DNA from: Actinoplanes sp. N902-109
GTDB taxonomy: Bacteria; Actinomycetota; Actinomycetes; Mycobacteriales; Micromonosporaceae
Direction: 5' to 3'
Assembly: GCF_000389965.1 (NCBI RefSeq)
Contig: NC_021191.1
Coordinates: forward strand, 8,991,501 to 9,055,500
DNA: 64,000 nt
The translations under genes were made by a program, and so were the position numbers. Every line of letters begins with the position of its first letter. Position 1 is the first letter of the stretch. Below are positions 17,991 through 26,650 of the stretch, piece after piece. The notes under the pieces are model-generated. The model was given only the letters and a program-made list of their open reading frames with translations. It was not told where the DNA came from and searched no databases.

Positions 17991-18479
17991 ATGCCCGACG
18001 ACGCCGGTACCGCGGCTCGTCGCGAACTGCTGACCGCCGTCGGGGAGACGATGAAGGCCATCCGGCTGTTCAAGCACGGCATGGCGTTGCATCACCCGGC
18101 GGTGCCGACCGGCACCCTGCAGTTGCTGGCCGCGATCGACCGGATGAGCCCCGGCATCGAGACGGCTTGCCACCTCAAGGACCTGGCCGCACACAGTGCG
18201 CTCGACCCCTCGACCGTCAGCCGCGCGGTCGCCGCCCTCGTCAAGTCCGGCCTCGTCGCCCGCACCGCGGACCCGACCGACGGCCGCGCCAGCGTCCTGA
18301 CCGTCACCCCCCATGGCCTGCAGACGCTGGACGAAGTCATCGGCTGGGCCGACGAACGTCTGGCCGACGCCCTCCGGGAATGGACCACCGAGGACATCGC
18401 CGTCTTCAACGCGCTGACGCAGCGCTTCGCCACAGACCTCACATCTCGCTACGACACCTCGCTGGAGGCCGCGCGATGA
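17991..18479 (+). CDS. MarR family transcriptional regulator
   Basis: A 162-residue winged-helix regulator. The recognition region is LAAHSALDPSTVSRAVAALVKSGLV, followed by the wing RTADPTDGRASVLTVTPHG, typical of MarR. The ATG is preceded by an excellent RBS (AGGAGG at 17980-17985). Its stop overlaps the ATG of the MFS exporter (ATGA), so regulator and pump are translationally coupled. This is the usual arrangement for a drug-responsive MarR repressor controlling its own pump. Confidence 0.92.
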   Translation: MPDDAGTAARRELLTAVGETMKAIRLFKHGMALHHPAVPTGTLQLLAAIDRMSPGIETACHLKDLAAHSALDPSTVSRAVAALVKSGLVARTADPTDGRASVLTVTPHGLQTLDEVIGWADERLADALREWTTEDIAVFNALTQRFATDLTSRYDTSLEAAR

Positions 18480-20056
18480 GCGCACCAACCACCACGCGCG
18501 CCGAGTCGGACGCGATGAGCCACCGCCAGATCTTGGAGGCCCTCAGCGGCCTGCTGCTGGCCCTGTTCGTCGCCATGTCCAGCGCCACCATCGTCTCCAC
18601 CGCGCTGCCCACGATCATCGGCGCACTCAACGGTTCACAGACGCAGTACACCTGGGTCGTCACCGCCACGCTGCTGACCAGCACGGCCACGACCCCGATC
18701 TGGGGCAAGCTGTCCGACCTGTACAGCAAGAAGCTGCTGGTCCAGCTCTCGATCACCGTCTACGTGCTCGGCTCGATCGTGGCCGGCTTCTCCCACACCG
18801 CCGGTGAGCTCATCGCCGCCCGCGCGTTCCAGGGCATCGGCCTCGGCGGCGTCCAGGCGCTGGTGCAGGTCGCCATCGCCGCGATGATCCCGCCCCGCGA
18901 GCGCGGCCGCTACAACGGCTACCTCGGTGGCGTGCTCGCCCTCGCCACGGTCGGCGGCCCGCTGCTGGGTGGCGTCATCGTCGACTCGCCGCTGGGCTGG
19001 CGCTGGTGCTTCTTCGCCGGTGCGCCGGTCGCGGTCGTCGCTCTCATCGTGCTGCAGCGCACCTTGCACCTGCCCGTGTTCAAGCGGGACAACGTGAAGA
19101 TCGACTACGCCGGTGCGAGCCTGATCGCCGTCGGCGTCAGCGTCCTGCTGATCTGGATCTCGTTCGTCGACAGCTCCTTCGCCTGGATCTCCTGGCAGAC
19201 GTTCGCCATGGTGATCCCGTCCCTGCTGCTCCTCGCGGCAGCGGTCTGGGTGGAGTCGCGAGTTGCCGAGCCGGTCGTCCCGCTGCCGATCGTCAAGCAG
19301 CGCAACACCGCCCTGGCCATCGTGGCCAGCCTCGCGGTCGGCATGGCGATGTACGGCGGCTCGGTCTTCCTCGGTCAGTACTTCCAGATCGGCCGCGGCT
19401 ACAGCCCGACCGAGGCCGGCCTGCTGACCATCCCGCTGATGGGCGGTCTGCTCGTCTCGTCCACGGTCTCCGGCCGCATGATCACCAAGAGCGGACGGAT
19501 CAAGCCCTACATCCTCGCCGGTACGGTCGTCCTGGTCGCCGGTTTCGCGATGCTCGCCTTCATGGACCACCAGACCCCGCTCTGGTTCCTCTGGACCGGC
19601 ATGCTGCTGGTCGGGGTCGGCGTCGGCATGTCGATGCAGAACCTCGTCCTCGCCGTGCAGAACTCGGTGGCGCTCAAGGACATCGGCGCGGCCAGCTCGA
19701 CGATCGCATTCTTCCGCTCGCTGGGCGGCACGGTCGGCGTCTCGGTACTCGGCGCGGTGCTCGCCCACCGGGTCACCGACTCGATCACGTCGCAGCTCGC
19801 CGCGATGGGTGCCCCGGCCGGGTCGACCGGCGGCAGCACCAGCGCGCTCAACCTGGGCAGCCTGCCGGACTCGGTCCAGCACATCGTGCGGGCCGCGTAC
19901 GGCGACGCCACCGGGCACATCTTCCTGATCTCCGCGATCACCGCGGTGGTCGGCGTGATCGCCTCGCTGTTCTTCCGGAACATCACCCTGCGCACCACGG
20001 TCGACCTGGCGAAGCCCGCCGAGGTCCAGCCGGAGGCCGTGCCGGCCGCCCGGTAG
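18476..20056 (+). CDS. MFS drug exporter, DHA2 (14-TM) family
   Basis: A 526-residue integral membrane protein with about 14 hydrophobic segments. The motif A-like GKLSDLYSKK follows TM2, an ARAFQGIGLGG antiporter-like motif lies around TM4-5, and the terminal half is rich in glycine. It is likely a proton-coupled multidrug efflux pump. The start at 18476 overlaps the MarR stop by 4 bp; a longer upstream frame is a shadow of marR. The gene ends 15 bp before a strong bidirectional terminator. Confidence 0.92.
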   Translation: MSAPTTTRAESDAMSHRQILEALSGLLLALFVAMSSATIVSTALPTIIGALNGSQTQYTWVVTATLLTSTATTPIWGKLSDLYSKKLLVQLSITVYVLGSIVAGFSHTAGELIAARAFQGIGLGGVQALVQVAIAAMIPPRERGRYNGYLGGVLALATVGGPLLGGVIVDSPLGWRWCFFAGAPVAVVALIVLQRTLHLPVFKRDNVKIDYAGASLIAVGVSVLLIWISFVDSSFAWISWQTFAMVIPSLLLLAAAVWVESRVAEPVVPLPIVKQRNTALAIVASLAVGMAMYGGSVFLGQYFQIGRGYSPTEAGLLTIPLMGGLLVSSTVSGRMITKSGRIKPYILAGTVVLVAGFAMLAFMDHQTPLWFLWTGMLLVGVGVGMSMQNLVLAVQNSVALKDIGAASSTIAFFRSLGGTVGVSVLGAVLAHRVTDSITSQLAAMGAPAGSTGGSTSALNLGSLPDSVQHIVRAAYGDATGHIFLISAITAVVGVIASLFFRNITLRTTVDLAKPAEVQPEAVPAAR

Positions 20057-20071
20057 GACGCACCACGGCTG

Positions 20072-20102
20072 ACGGCGCCCGGGTGGTTCACCCGGGCGCC
20101 GT
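20072..20102. terminator. Bidirectional terminator between convergent MFS genes
   Basis: A perfect 14-bp stem (ACGGCGCCCGGGTG paired with CACCCGGGCGCCGT) around a 3-base loop GTT. It lies 15 bp after one MFS stop and 12 bp from the other on the opposite strand. There is no T-run, as is common in high-GC actinobacteria. Confidence 0.8.
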
Positions 20103-20114
20103 TCCGTGTCCGCG

Positions 20115-21545
20115 TCAGGCCGCGACAGCCGCCTCGGCCATCTGCTCCGAGGTGGGCCGCAGCCGCGGCGAGCCGAGCGCGGTCAGGATGTTGGCCGCCG
20201 CGAAGACCGCCGCCAGCAGCAGCCCCCGCTCGAACCCGGCGACCAGCGCGTCCTGCGGGTCCGAGCCGGAGCCGAGCAACGCCGTCACGTGCGAGGTGGA
20301 CAGTGTCGTGATGACCGCGAGCCCCAGCGCGCCGCCGACCTGGTAGCCCGCGTTCACCACCCCGGAGGCCGCACCCGCCTGGTCGTGCCGCACGTCGGCG
20401 ACCGCGGCGATCGAGGCCGGGGTCCCGGTGGCGATGATCCCGATGCCGAACAGCACCAGCCCGGGCAGCACCGAGGTCACGTACCCGGAAGTGGCGTCGG
20501 CCCGGGACAGCAGCACCAGGCCGACGATGCTCAGCACGGCCCCGCCGATCTGCACCGGCTTGGTGCCGAACCGCGTGACCAGCTGCGAGGCCACCACGGC
20601 GCTGAGGATCGCGGCGAAGCCCATGGGCAGGAACTGCACGCCGGTCTCCAGCGCGGTCAGCCCCCGGACCTGCTGCAGGAAGATCGCGGTGAGGAAGAAC
20701 ATCGCGAGGAACGCCGCGCCGTTGAGCCCCAGTGCCAGCATCGACGTGGTCAAGCTCCGGGACCGGAAGAGCGTCAGGGGTACGAGCGGAGCTGCGGATC
20801 GCGCCTCCACCCGTACGAACGCCGCCAGGAGCGCCGCACCACCGATCAGCAGCGCGATGACCTCGAAGGACGACCACCCGAGGGGTTCGGCCCGGATCAC
20901 GCCCAGCACGATGGCCAGCAGGCCCGCCGTGCTGAGCAGGGCACCCGCGAGGTCGAACGTGCGCCGGCCCGGGCCGGCCGCCCGGCTCTCGGCCACGATC
21001 ATCGGCACGACGACCGCCAGCACCACCGCGAACGGCACGTTGACCAGGAAGATCCAGCGCCAGGACAGCGAGTCGACGAGCACGCCGCCGAGGATGACGC
21101 CGAGGGTGCCGCCCAGCCCGGCCAGGCCACCCCACACGCCCATCGCGATGTTGCGGTCCCGGCCGTGCGCGAACGTGACCGTGAGGATCGCGAACGCCGC
21201 CGGGGACAGCAGTGCCCCGCCCAGCCCCTGCACCGCCCGCAGCACGATCAGCTGGTCGGGCGCCTGCGCGAGACCGGCGAGCAGCGACGTCACGCCGAAC
21301 AGCAGCAGCCCGGCGATGAACATGCGACGCCGGCCCAGCAGGTCGGCGACCCGCCCGCCGAGCAGCAGGAAGCCGCCGAACAGCAGGGTGTAGGCGCTGA
21401 CCACCCATTGCAGGCCGGCGGCGCTGAACCCCAGGTCCTGCTGGATGTGCGGCAGCGCCACGTTCACGATCGTCACGTCCAGCACGACCATGAACTGCGC
21501 CACCGCGATGACGGCCAAGGTGGCCCACGGACTGCGTTGCGACAT
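20115..21545 (-). CDS. MFS drug exporter, DHA2 family
   Basis: A 476-residue, roughly 14-helix transporter. TM1 carries the DHA2 signature VLDVTIVNVALPHIQQDLGF, motif A is GGRVADLLGRRR, and RAVQGLGGALLSPAAFA is the antiporter motif. It is a likely drug/proton antiporter. It is followed by the shared terminator on one side and preceded by a promoter region holding palindromes that also occur before the neighbouring TetR gene, so control by that TetR is likely. The RBS GGGGAGAC lies 8 bases before the ATG. Confidence 0.92.
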   Translation of the reverse strand: MSQRSPWATLAVIAVAQFMVVLDVTIVNVALPHIQQDLGFSAAGLQWVVSAYTLLFGGFLLLGGRVADLLGRRRMFIAGLLLFGVTSLLAGLAQAPDQLIVLRAVQGLGGALLSPAAFAILTVTFAHGRDRNIAMGVWGGLAGLGGTLGVILGGVLVDSLSWRWIFLVNVPFAVVLAVVVPMIVAESRAAGPGRRTFDLAGALLSTAGLLAIVLGVIRAEPLGWSSFEVIALLIGGAALLAAFVRVEARSAAPLVPLTLFRSRSLTTSMLALGLNGAAFLAMFFLTAIFLQQVRGLTALETGVQFLPMGFAAILSAVVASQLVTRFGTKPVQIGGAVLSIVGLVLLSRADATSGYVTSVLPGLVLFGIGIIATGTPASIAAVADVRHDQAGAASGVVNAGYQVGGALGLAVITTLSTSHVTALLGSGSDPQDALVAGFERGLLLAAVFAAANILTALGSPRLRPTSEQMAEAAVAA

Positions 21546-21565
21546 GTCTCGTCTCCCCTATGCGG

Positions 21566-21597
21566 TGTACATGTACAACGTATATGTACGGCGTACA
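21566..21597 (-). promoter_or_regulatory. TetR operator pair before the MFS gene
   Basis: Two palindromes stand 20-50 bp before the MFS start: TGTACATGTACA (21566-21577) and TGTACGGCGTACA (21585-21597). The second is the same 13-bp site, with one centre base changed, as TGTACGACGTACA in front of the tetR gene at 22267. A shared rare palindrome before regulator and pump is strong internal evidence for an operator. Confidence 0.7.
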
Positions 21598-21625
21598 GGA
21601 CCGTCAAGAGGTGTGACTCAGATCG

Positions 21626-22258
21626 TCAGGCGATACCGCGGATGAGCATGTCGAGGCTCGTCGCGTAGTAGTCACTCGACTCGATGCAGTCGACCAGCTC
21701 CGGAGCGGCGGCGACGACGTTCGGATAGGTGGCCGGCGACAGCGCCACCAGCTGGGCCTTCTTGTGGCGCACCTTGTCCTCGTACGCCTCGGCGCGCGGT
21801 GCGGGATCCGCCGCGATCAGCGCGACCACCGAACAGAGCAGGAACATCGCCGTCTGCGCCGCACGACGCTCGTCGAGACCGGCCCGGGCGAGCAGCGCCA
21901 GCACCCGGTCGGCCAGTCGCAGGCCCGGCTCGGCGGCGAGCACCCGGCGGGCCGCGAGCGAGGCCGCCGGCGGATGCGGCCGCAGCGCCTCGAGGATGGC
22001 CTCGAGAATCGCGCGCAGCTGCACGTCCCACGGCTCATCGGTGGGCGCCGGCAGGTCGACCGAGGCGATCAGCTGCTCGGCCATCGCGTCGAGCAGGCTC
22101 TCCTTGTCGTTGAAGTGCCAATACATCGCCATCGGCGTGACGCCGTGCTCCTGGGCCAACCGGCGGATCGTCACCGCCTCCAGACCCTCGGCGTCGGCCA
22201 CGGCCATCGCGCTGCCGACGATCGCCTCACGACTCAGTCGCACGCTCCGCTTGGCCAC
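21626..22258 (-). CDS. TetR family regulator of the adjacent MFS pump
   Basis: A regulator of 210 residues if started at GTG 22258 (VAKRSVRLSREAIVGSAMAV). The open frame extends to 22315, but the operator palindrome lies inside that extension, so the shorter start is preferred. The helix-turn-helix is VTIRRLAQEHGVTPMAMYWHF, and the C-terminal domain resembles the TetR C-terminal drug-binding class. It is encoded downstream of the promoter side of the MFS gene on the same strand, and both genes carry the TGTACGNCGTACA site. Confidence 0.9.
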   Translation of the reverse strand: MAKRSVRLSREAIVGSAMAVADAEGLEAVTIRRLAQEHGVTPMAMYWHFNDKESLLDAMAEQLIASVDLPAPTDEPWDVQLRAILEAILEALRPHPPAASLAARRVLAAEPGLRLADRVLALLARAGLDERRAAQTAMFLLCSVVALIAADPAPRAEAYEDKVRHKKAQLVALSPATYPNVVAAAPELVDCIESSDYYATSLDMLIRGIA

Positions 22259-22266
22259 CCACCAAC

Positions 22267-22279
22267 TGTACGACGTACA
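22267..22279 (-). promoter_or_regulatory. Autoregulatory TetR operator
   Basis: TGTACGACGTACA is an odd-length perfect palindrome (TGTAC-GAC-GTACA) ending 8 bases before GTG 22258. It matches the site at 21585-21597 upstream of the MFS pump. Its closeness to the start suggests a leaderless or very short 5' end with the operator over the promoter. Confidence 0.65.
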
Positions 22280-22437
22280 CCGAGTGCGACCCCCGGCTGC
22301 CGCGAGATGGATCACGTTGTTGACGCTGGGCCCACTGGTAACACAGGGCTAACCTTCGGAAACAGAGCGCATTTGTTCTTCAGCGGGAGCTCGGGATGTC
22401 GATGGAACGCGGTGACGGGCGAAGGGAGAGTGCACGG

Positions 22438-24042
22438 ATGAACACGCGGGTCGGCAACGCCGAGCAGCTCTCCGCTGCTCTCACCGAACTGGAGGACCAG
22501 TATCTCTGGGACGCTGACTCCGCCTATGCCACCGCCATCGGCATCGAACGCGAGGCCCGCCATCTGGGCGACGCCCGGCTGATCACCCGGGCGCAGCTGG
22601 TGCAGGCCAACATGCTGATGCGCCAGGGCGACGTCGCCGCGGCTGCCAAGCAGATCTGGGCAATCCACCGCTGGGCCGCCGACCACGACGACCGGGTGCT
22701 GCAGGCCCGCACCCACCTGATCTGGGCCAACATCCACCGGCACCTCGGCGACGCCGCGCAGTGCCTGGAACACGCGGTGATCGCCGTCGAGCTGCTGGAC
22801 GACAACGCGACCGCGTACATGCACGTGTGGCACCGCACCAAGCTCGCCGACGCGCTCGGACTGGCCGGCTCGATGGAGGCCGCGCGGGCCCGCTACGCCC
22901 AGACCGAGGAGCTCGCCGCCGAACTCGGCCAGCCGCGCCTGCTCATCGGCGTGCTGAACAACCACGCCTACACCGAGCACGCCGCCGGGGAGAACAAGCG
23001 CGCCCAGGAGGTCACCGACAAACTGCAGGCCATGGCCTTGCAGCACGGCCTCGAGCTGGATCCGGCCGCGTTCGACACCATCGGCTCCATCGAGATCGAG
23101 AACGGCAACTATCGCGAAGCCGAGCGGCTGCTGCTGGAAGCGGTCCGCCGGCACCGCGTCGGCCGGTACGAGGACGCCGACGCCCTCGCCGAGTACATGC
23201 TCACCCTCGCCCGGGCCCAGCGCTGCCTGCAAGCCCACGACCGCGCGCAGGCCAGCCTGGACGAGTCACGCGAGCTGTGCCTCGAACGCGGGCTCGGCGA
23301 CGTGCTGGTCCGCGTCCACCAGGAACAGGCCGAGCTGCACGCCGCCCGCGGCGAGTACGCCGAGGCCTTCGCCGAACACAAGATCTTCTTCGCGGCGCAC
23401 AACCGGCTGCACTCCTCACAGCGCGAGGCGCAGGCACGCACCCGCCAGGCCATGTTCGAGACCACCGAGGCGCGCCAGGAGGCCGAGCGCTTCCGCGAGC
23501 AGGCCCGCCGCGACCCGCTGACCGGCTTGCACAACCGCCGCTACCTCGACGAGCAGGTGCCGGCCCTGCTGGCCGGGCACACCGAGCTGACCGTGGCCAT
23601 CGTCGACCTCGACCACTTCAAGCGGATCAACGACCAGCTCTCCCACGACATCGGCGACCAGGTGCTGATCCAGGTGGCCAAGCTGCTCGAGACGGAACTG
23701 GCCGCGGTGGCACCGGACGGGTTCGCGGCCCGCATGGGCGGCGAGGAGTTCCTGCTGGCCCTGCCCGGCGTGGAATGCGCTGCGGCGGCCGGCCGGCTGG
23801 AGACGATCCGCGCGGCGGTGTCCTCGTACGACTGGTCGGAGCTCACCCACGGACTGCCGGTCACGGTCAGCATCGGGGTGGCCGGGCTGGCCGAAGCGGG
23901 CGAACGCACGCAGGCCGCCCTGCTGTCCATTGCCGACCGCAACCTGTACGTGGCCAAGCACGCCGGCCGCGACCGGGTGATCGCCGGGCAGCACCGCGAC
24001 GGCCGGCACCGCTCCTACCGCGCGGGCGCGACCGCCGCCTGA
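22438..24042 (+). CDS. Diguanylate cyclase with N-terminal TPR-like repeats
   Basis: A protein of 534 residues from ATG 22438 (RBS AGGGAGAG); an in-frame ATG at 22396 also has a possible RBS and would add 14 residues. The first ~345 residues are helical repeats (TPR-like, for example EAERLLLEAVRRHRVGRYEDAD), then a short coiled coil (TRQAMFETTEARQEAERFRE), then a GGDEF domain opening DPLTGLHNRRYLDE with active-site MGGEEF. The GGEEF signature predicts synthesis of c-di-GMP from two GTP. There is no membrane segment, so the TPR part is probably a cytosolic protein-interaction sensor. A link to the exopolysaccharide operon at 10 kb is possible but unproven. Confidence 0.92.
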   Translation: MNTRVGNAEQLSAALTELEDQYLWDADSAYATAIGIEREARHLGDARLITRAQLVQANMLMRQGDVAAAAKQIWAIHRWAADHDDRVLQARTHLIWANIHRHLGDAAQCLEHAVIAVELLDDNATAYMHVWHRTKLADALGLAGSMEAARARYAQTEELAAELGQPRLLIGVLNNHAYTEHAAGENKRAQEVTDKLQAMALQHGLELDPAAFDTIGSIEIENGNYREAERLLLEAVRRHRVGRYEDADALAEYMLTLARAQRCLQAHDRAQASLDESRELCLERGLGDVLVRVHQEQAELHAARGEYAEAFAEHKIFFAAHNRLHSSQREAQARTRQAMFETTEARQEAERFREQARRDPLTGLHNRRYLDEQVPALLAGHTELTVAIVDLDHFKRINDQLSHDIGDQVLIQVAKLLETELAAVAPDGFAARMGGEEFLLALPGVECAAAAGRLETIRAAVSSYDWSELTHGLPVTVSIGVAGLAEAGERTQAALLSIADRNLYVAKHAGRDRVIAGQHRDGRHRSYRAGATAA

Positions 24043-24121
24043 ACGACGGACCGCTGGTCTGAATTCGATCATCATCCCCGGCTAGGCTGGCGGCTCCCGG
24101 CCGGGCAGGAGGATGATCACG

Positions 24122-24925
24122 ATGGCGCGGAACGGCATCCCGCCGCACTCGGCCCGCATCTACGACTACTGGCTCGGCGGCAAGGACAACTTCGCCGCGG
24201 ACCGCGAGGTCGCCGAAGCGATGCTGCGGGCCGTCCCGGACCTGCGCGCGATGGCCGCGGAGAATCGCGCGTTCATGCACCGGGTGACCCGGACCCTGGC
24301 CGCCGACGAGGGCATCCGGCAGTTCCTGGACATCGGCACGGGCCTGCCCACCCGGCCCAACCTGCACGAGATCGCCCAGCACATCGCCCCGGAAACCCGG
24401 GTGGTCTACGTCGACAACGACCCGATCGTGCTCGTGCACGCCCGCGCGCTGATGGTCAGCAGCCGAACGGGCCGAGCCGAGTACATCGCCGCCGACCTTC
24501 GCCACCCCGACGACATCCTGACCGATAAAGATCTTCAGGACGCGCTGGATGCCCGTCAGCCGGTCGGCCTCACCCTGATCGCCATCCTGATGTTGCTGGC
24601 CGACGAGGACGACCCGTGGCAGCACGTCGCCCGGCTGCGCGACGCCATGCCCGCCGGCAGCCTGCTGGCCATCACCCACCCGACGGCAGACTTCAACCAG
24701 GATGCGGTCGACGAGGCGGTGGCAGCGGCCCGCACCGCCGGGATGACCTTCGTGGCCCGCTCCCGGGACCAGGTCGAACGCTTCTTCGGCGACTGGGAGC
24801 TGCTGGAACCAGGCCTCGTGCCGGTCTCCGCCTGGCGCCCCGACAAACCCGTCGCCGACCCCGAGGCCGCCTACTACTGGTCCGGCGTGGCCCGCAAACC
24901 GCTCACCACGTGTCCCAGTGAATGA
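24122..24925 (+). CDS. SAM-dependent methyltransferase, DUF574 family
   Basis: A 267-residue protein beginning MARNGIPPHSARIYDYWLGG, the hallmark opening of the actinobacterial DUF574 family. The SAM-binding loop is FLDIGTGLPTRPNLHE, and VVYVDNDPIVLVHA carries the acidic residue binding the adenosine. ATG 24122 is preferred over the in-frame ATG at 24113 because AGGAGG ends right before the latter and is correctly spaced for 24122. Substrates of this family are generally unknown. The 3' end overlaps the convergent nitroreductase gene by 23 bp. Confidence 0.92.
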   Translation: MARNGIPPHSARIYDYWLGGKDNFAADREVAEAMLRAVPDLRAMAAENRAFMHRVTRTLAADEGIRQFLDIGTGLPTRPNLHEIAQHIAPETRVVYVDNDPIVLVHARALMVSSRTGRAEYIAADLRHPDDILTDKDLQDALDARQPVGLTLIAILMLLADEDDPWQHVARLRDAMPAGSLLAITHPTADFNQDAVDEAVAAARTAGMTFVARSRDQVERFFGDWELLEPGLVPVSAWRPDKPVADPEAAYYWSGVARKPLTTCPSE

Positions 24926-25541
24926 CCTCGTCCGGGTCGGGGCGCCGGGCCGGCTTGAAATCCGTGCCTTTCGTGTATGCCACCGGGGTCAAGACCGCCT
25001 GAGCAACCGTCTCGTACGGGATCCCGAGAATCTCCGCCACATCCCGCTCCCGCGACCGGTGCATCGAGGTCCACGCCGTGCCCAGCCCCCGCGCCCGAGC
25101 GGCCAGCATGAAGCTCCACATGCCCGGCAGAATGTTGCCCAGCCCGGCCTCGGCATACTGCCGGTTGGCGCCCACCGTGCAACCCAGCACCAGCACCGGG
25201 GCATCCCCCATGTGCTCGCCCAGGAAATCGGCTGAACTCGCCACCCGCGCCTGCACCCGATCATGTTCGGCGTCGCCAGTAGGGTTGCCCGGATACCAGG
25301 GAGCAGCCTTGTACTGGGCGTAGACCTCCCGGTACACCTGACCGACGGCCTGCCGCTTGGCCGCATCCCGGACGACAACGAACTGCATCGTGACCACGTT
25401 CGACCCGGACGGCGCCTGCAGGGCCATCGCCACACACTCACGGATCAGCTCGTCGGGCACGGGCCGCTCAAGATCCAGCCGCTTGCGCACGGCCCGGGTG
25501 GTACTCAACAACTGATCCGCATCCAACCCCAGCAAACCCAT
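24903..25541 (-). CDS. Nitroreductase family flavoprotein
   Basis: A 212-residue FMN-dependent nitroreductase-fold enzyme. The typical N-terminal TTRAVRKRLDLERPVPDELI is followed by ALQAPSGSNVVTMQFVVV (FMN-binding), the central GLGNILPGMWSFMLAARARGLGTAWTS, and a C-terminal LGIPYETVAQAVLTPVAY. It probably reduces quinone-like or nitroaromatic compounds with NAD(P)H. The real substrate is unknown. It converges on the methyltransferase gene. Confidence 0.9.
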   Translation of the reverse strand: MGLLGLDADQLLSTTRAVRKRLDLERPVPDELIRECVAMALQAPSGSNVVTMQFVVVRDAAKRQAVGQVYREVYAQYKAAPWYPGNPTGDAEHDRVQARVASSADFLGEHMGDAPVLVLGCTVGANRQYAEAGLGNILPGMWSFMLAARARGLGTAWTSMHRSRERDVAEILGIPYETVAQAVLTPVAYTKGTDFKPARRPDPDEVIHWDTW

Positions 25542-25615
25542 CCCCCCATGATGCCCCCAAGATCACCCCACCGCCGCCCGTCGACTTGCACCCCGCCCCT
25601 TGTGGCCCTCGCGCC

Positions 25616-25832
25616 CACTTGTCGCCCGGCCTGCCACCACCGCGTCTGACCGTCGCCCGGCGTGCTGCCGCCGCGTCTGACCGTCGCCCGGCGTGCTGCC
25701 GCCGCGTCTGACCGCCGCCCGGCGTGCTGCCGCCGCGTCTGACCGCCGCCCGGCGTGCTGCCGCCGCGTCTGACCGCCGCCCGGCGCGCTGCCGCCGCGT
25801 CTGACCGTCGCCCGGCGCGCTGCCGTCCCGCT
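25616..25832. repeat. 31-bp minisatellite, about six units
   Basis: The unit begins TGACCGYCGCCCGGCGYGCT and ends GCCGCCGCGTC. The TGAC start recurs at 25647, 25678, 25709, 25740, 25771 and 25802, exactly 31 bp apart, with degenerate partial units at both ends. Variation is limited to C/T at two positions. Since 31 is not a multiple of three, a coding role is unlikely. Confidence 0.92.
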
Positions 25833-25999
25833 CGCTGCCGCATCCCTTGTCTTACGCATTCCTGGCGTCGCCCCTTGCGGCCCCTTGCCTGGGTGCTGCG
25901 GTGCGCCACGCCGGCGCGTCGCCTCGCCGCTGGGCGTCGTCATCCGCCCGCTACCGTCGCGGTACCTGTTCCGCCGCGCTGTTTCTGCCGTCCCTCTGG

Positions 26000-26255
26000 G
26001 CGCCACCAGGCCGCCGGCGCCTTGCCCTCGCCGTCCCGCTGCACGCCACCCAGGCCGCCCGTGCCTTGCCCTCACTGTCCCGCTGCACGCGCCCTGCCGC
26101 CCATGCCTTGCCCTCGCCGTCCCCGCCACACGCGCCCTGCTACCCGCGCCTTGCCCTTGCCGTCTCGATACACGCGCCCTGTTACCCGCGCCTTGCCCTT
26201 GCCGTCTGGCTGCACGCGCCCGGCCACCCGCGCCTTGCCCTTGCTGTCCTGACGT
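26000..26255. repeat. Degenerate ~42-bp tandem repeat, about six units
   Basis: Each unit contains ACGCGCCC near its start and CTTGCCCTYGCYGTC near its end. The ACGC start recurs at about 26043, 26087, 26130, 26172 and 26214, giving steps of 44, 43, 42 and 42. The last two full units are nearly identical; the earlier ones have drifted. Confidence 0.85.
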
Positions 26256-26511
26256 CGACTGCCGGCGCGCTTGTACCGCGCCGCCGTGAGCCGCCTGCAC
26301 GGTCACCGCCCCGCCCGGCCAACCATTGTCGCCCCGGTCCTCGCAGACACCGTCCGCCCGGCCCTTGTCGCCTCGTTGCAAGCCGGCCCTGTCGCCCGGA
26401 TGCCGCGCCTCTCATCGCGCCACCGCGAACCCGCCGGTACCGCCCTCACTCTCGCCGTGCCGCTCTTCGCAGACCCTGCCGCCCGAACCTCGACACCGCT
26501 GCAAGCCGCCC

Positions 26512-26650
26512 TACGAACCGAACCTTGCCGCCCCGCCCCACGACCCCCTACGAACCGAACCCTTGCCGCCCCGCCCACGGCCCCATACGAACCGAACCCT
26601 TGCCGTCCTGCCCCACGGCCCCGCGATCCGAACCTTGCCGCCCGTTGGAG
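26512..26650. repeat. 37-bp tandem repeat, three to four units
   Basis: TACGAACCGAAC recurs at 26512, 26549 and 26586, exactly 37 bp apart, followed each time by CTTGCCG and a C-rich tail. A fourth degenerate unit starts at about 26623 (GATCCGAACCTTGCCG). Confidence 0.88.

Noticed and set aside
17963..18475. Upstream extension of the MFS ORF starting at 17963
   Set aside because: It is a shadow of the marR gene; ATG 18476 overlaps the marR stop and starts the natural transporter N-terminus.
25616..25832. CRISPR-like array of 31-bp repeats
   Set aside because: Units are directly adjacent with no spacers, and no cas gene is nearby; it is a minisatellite.
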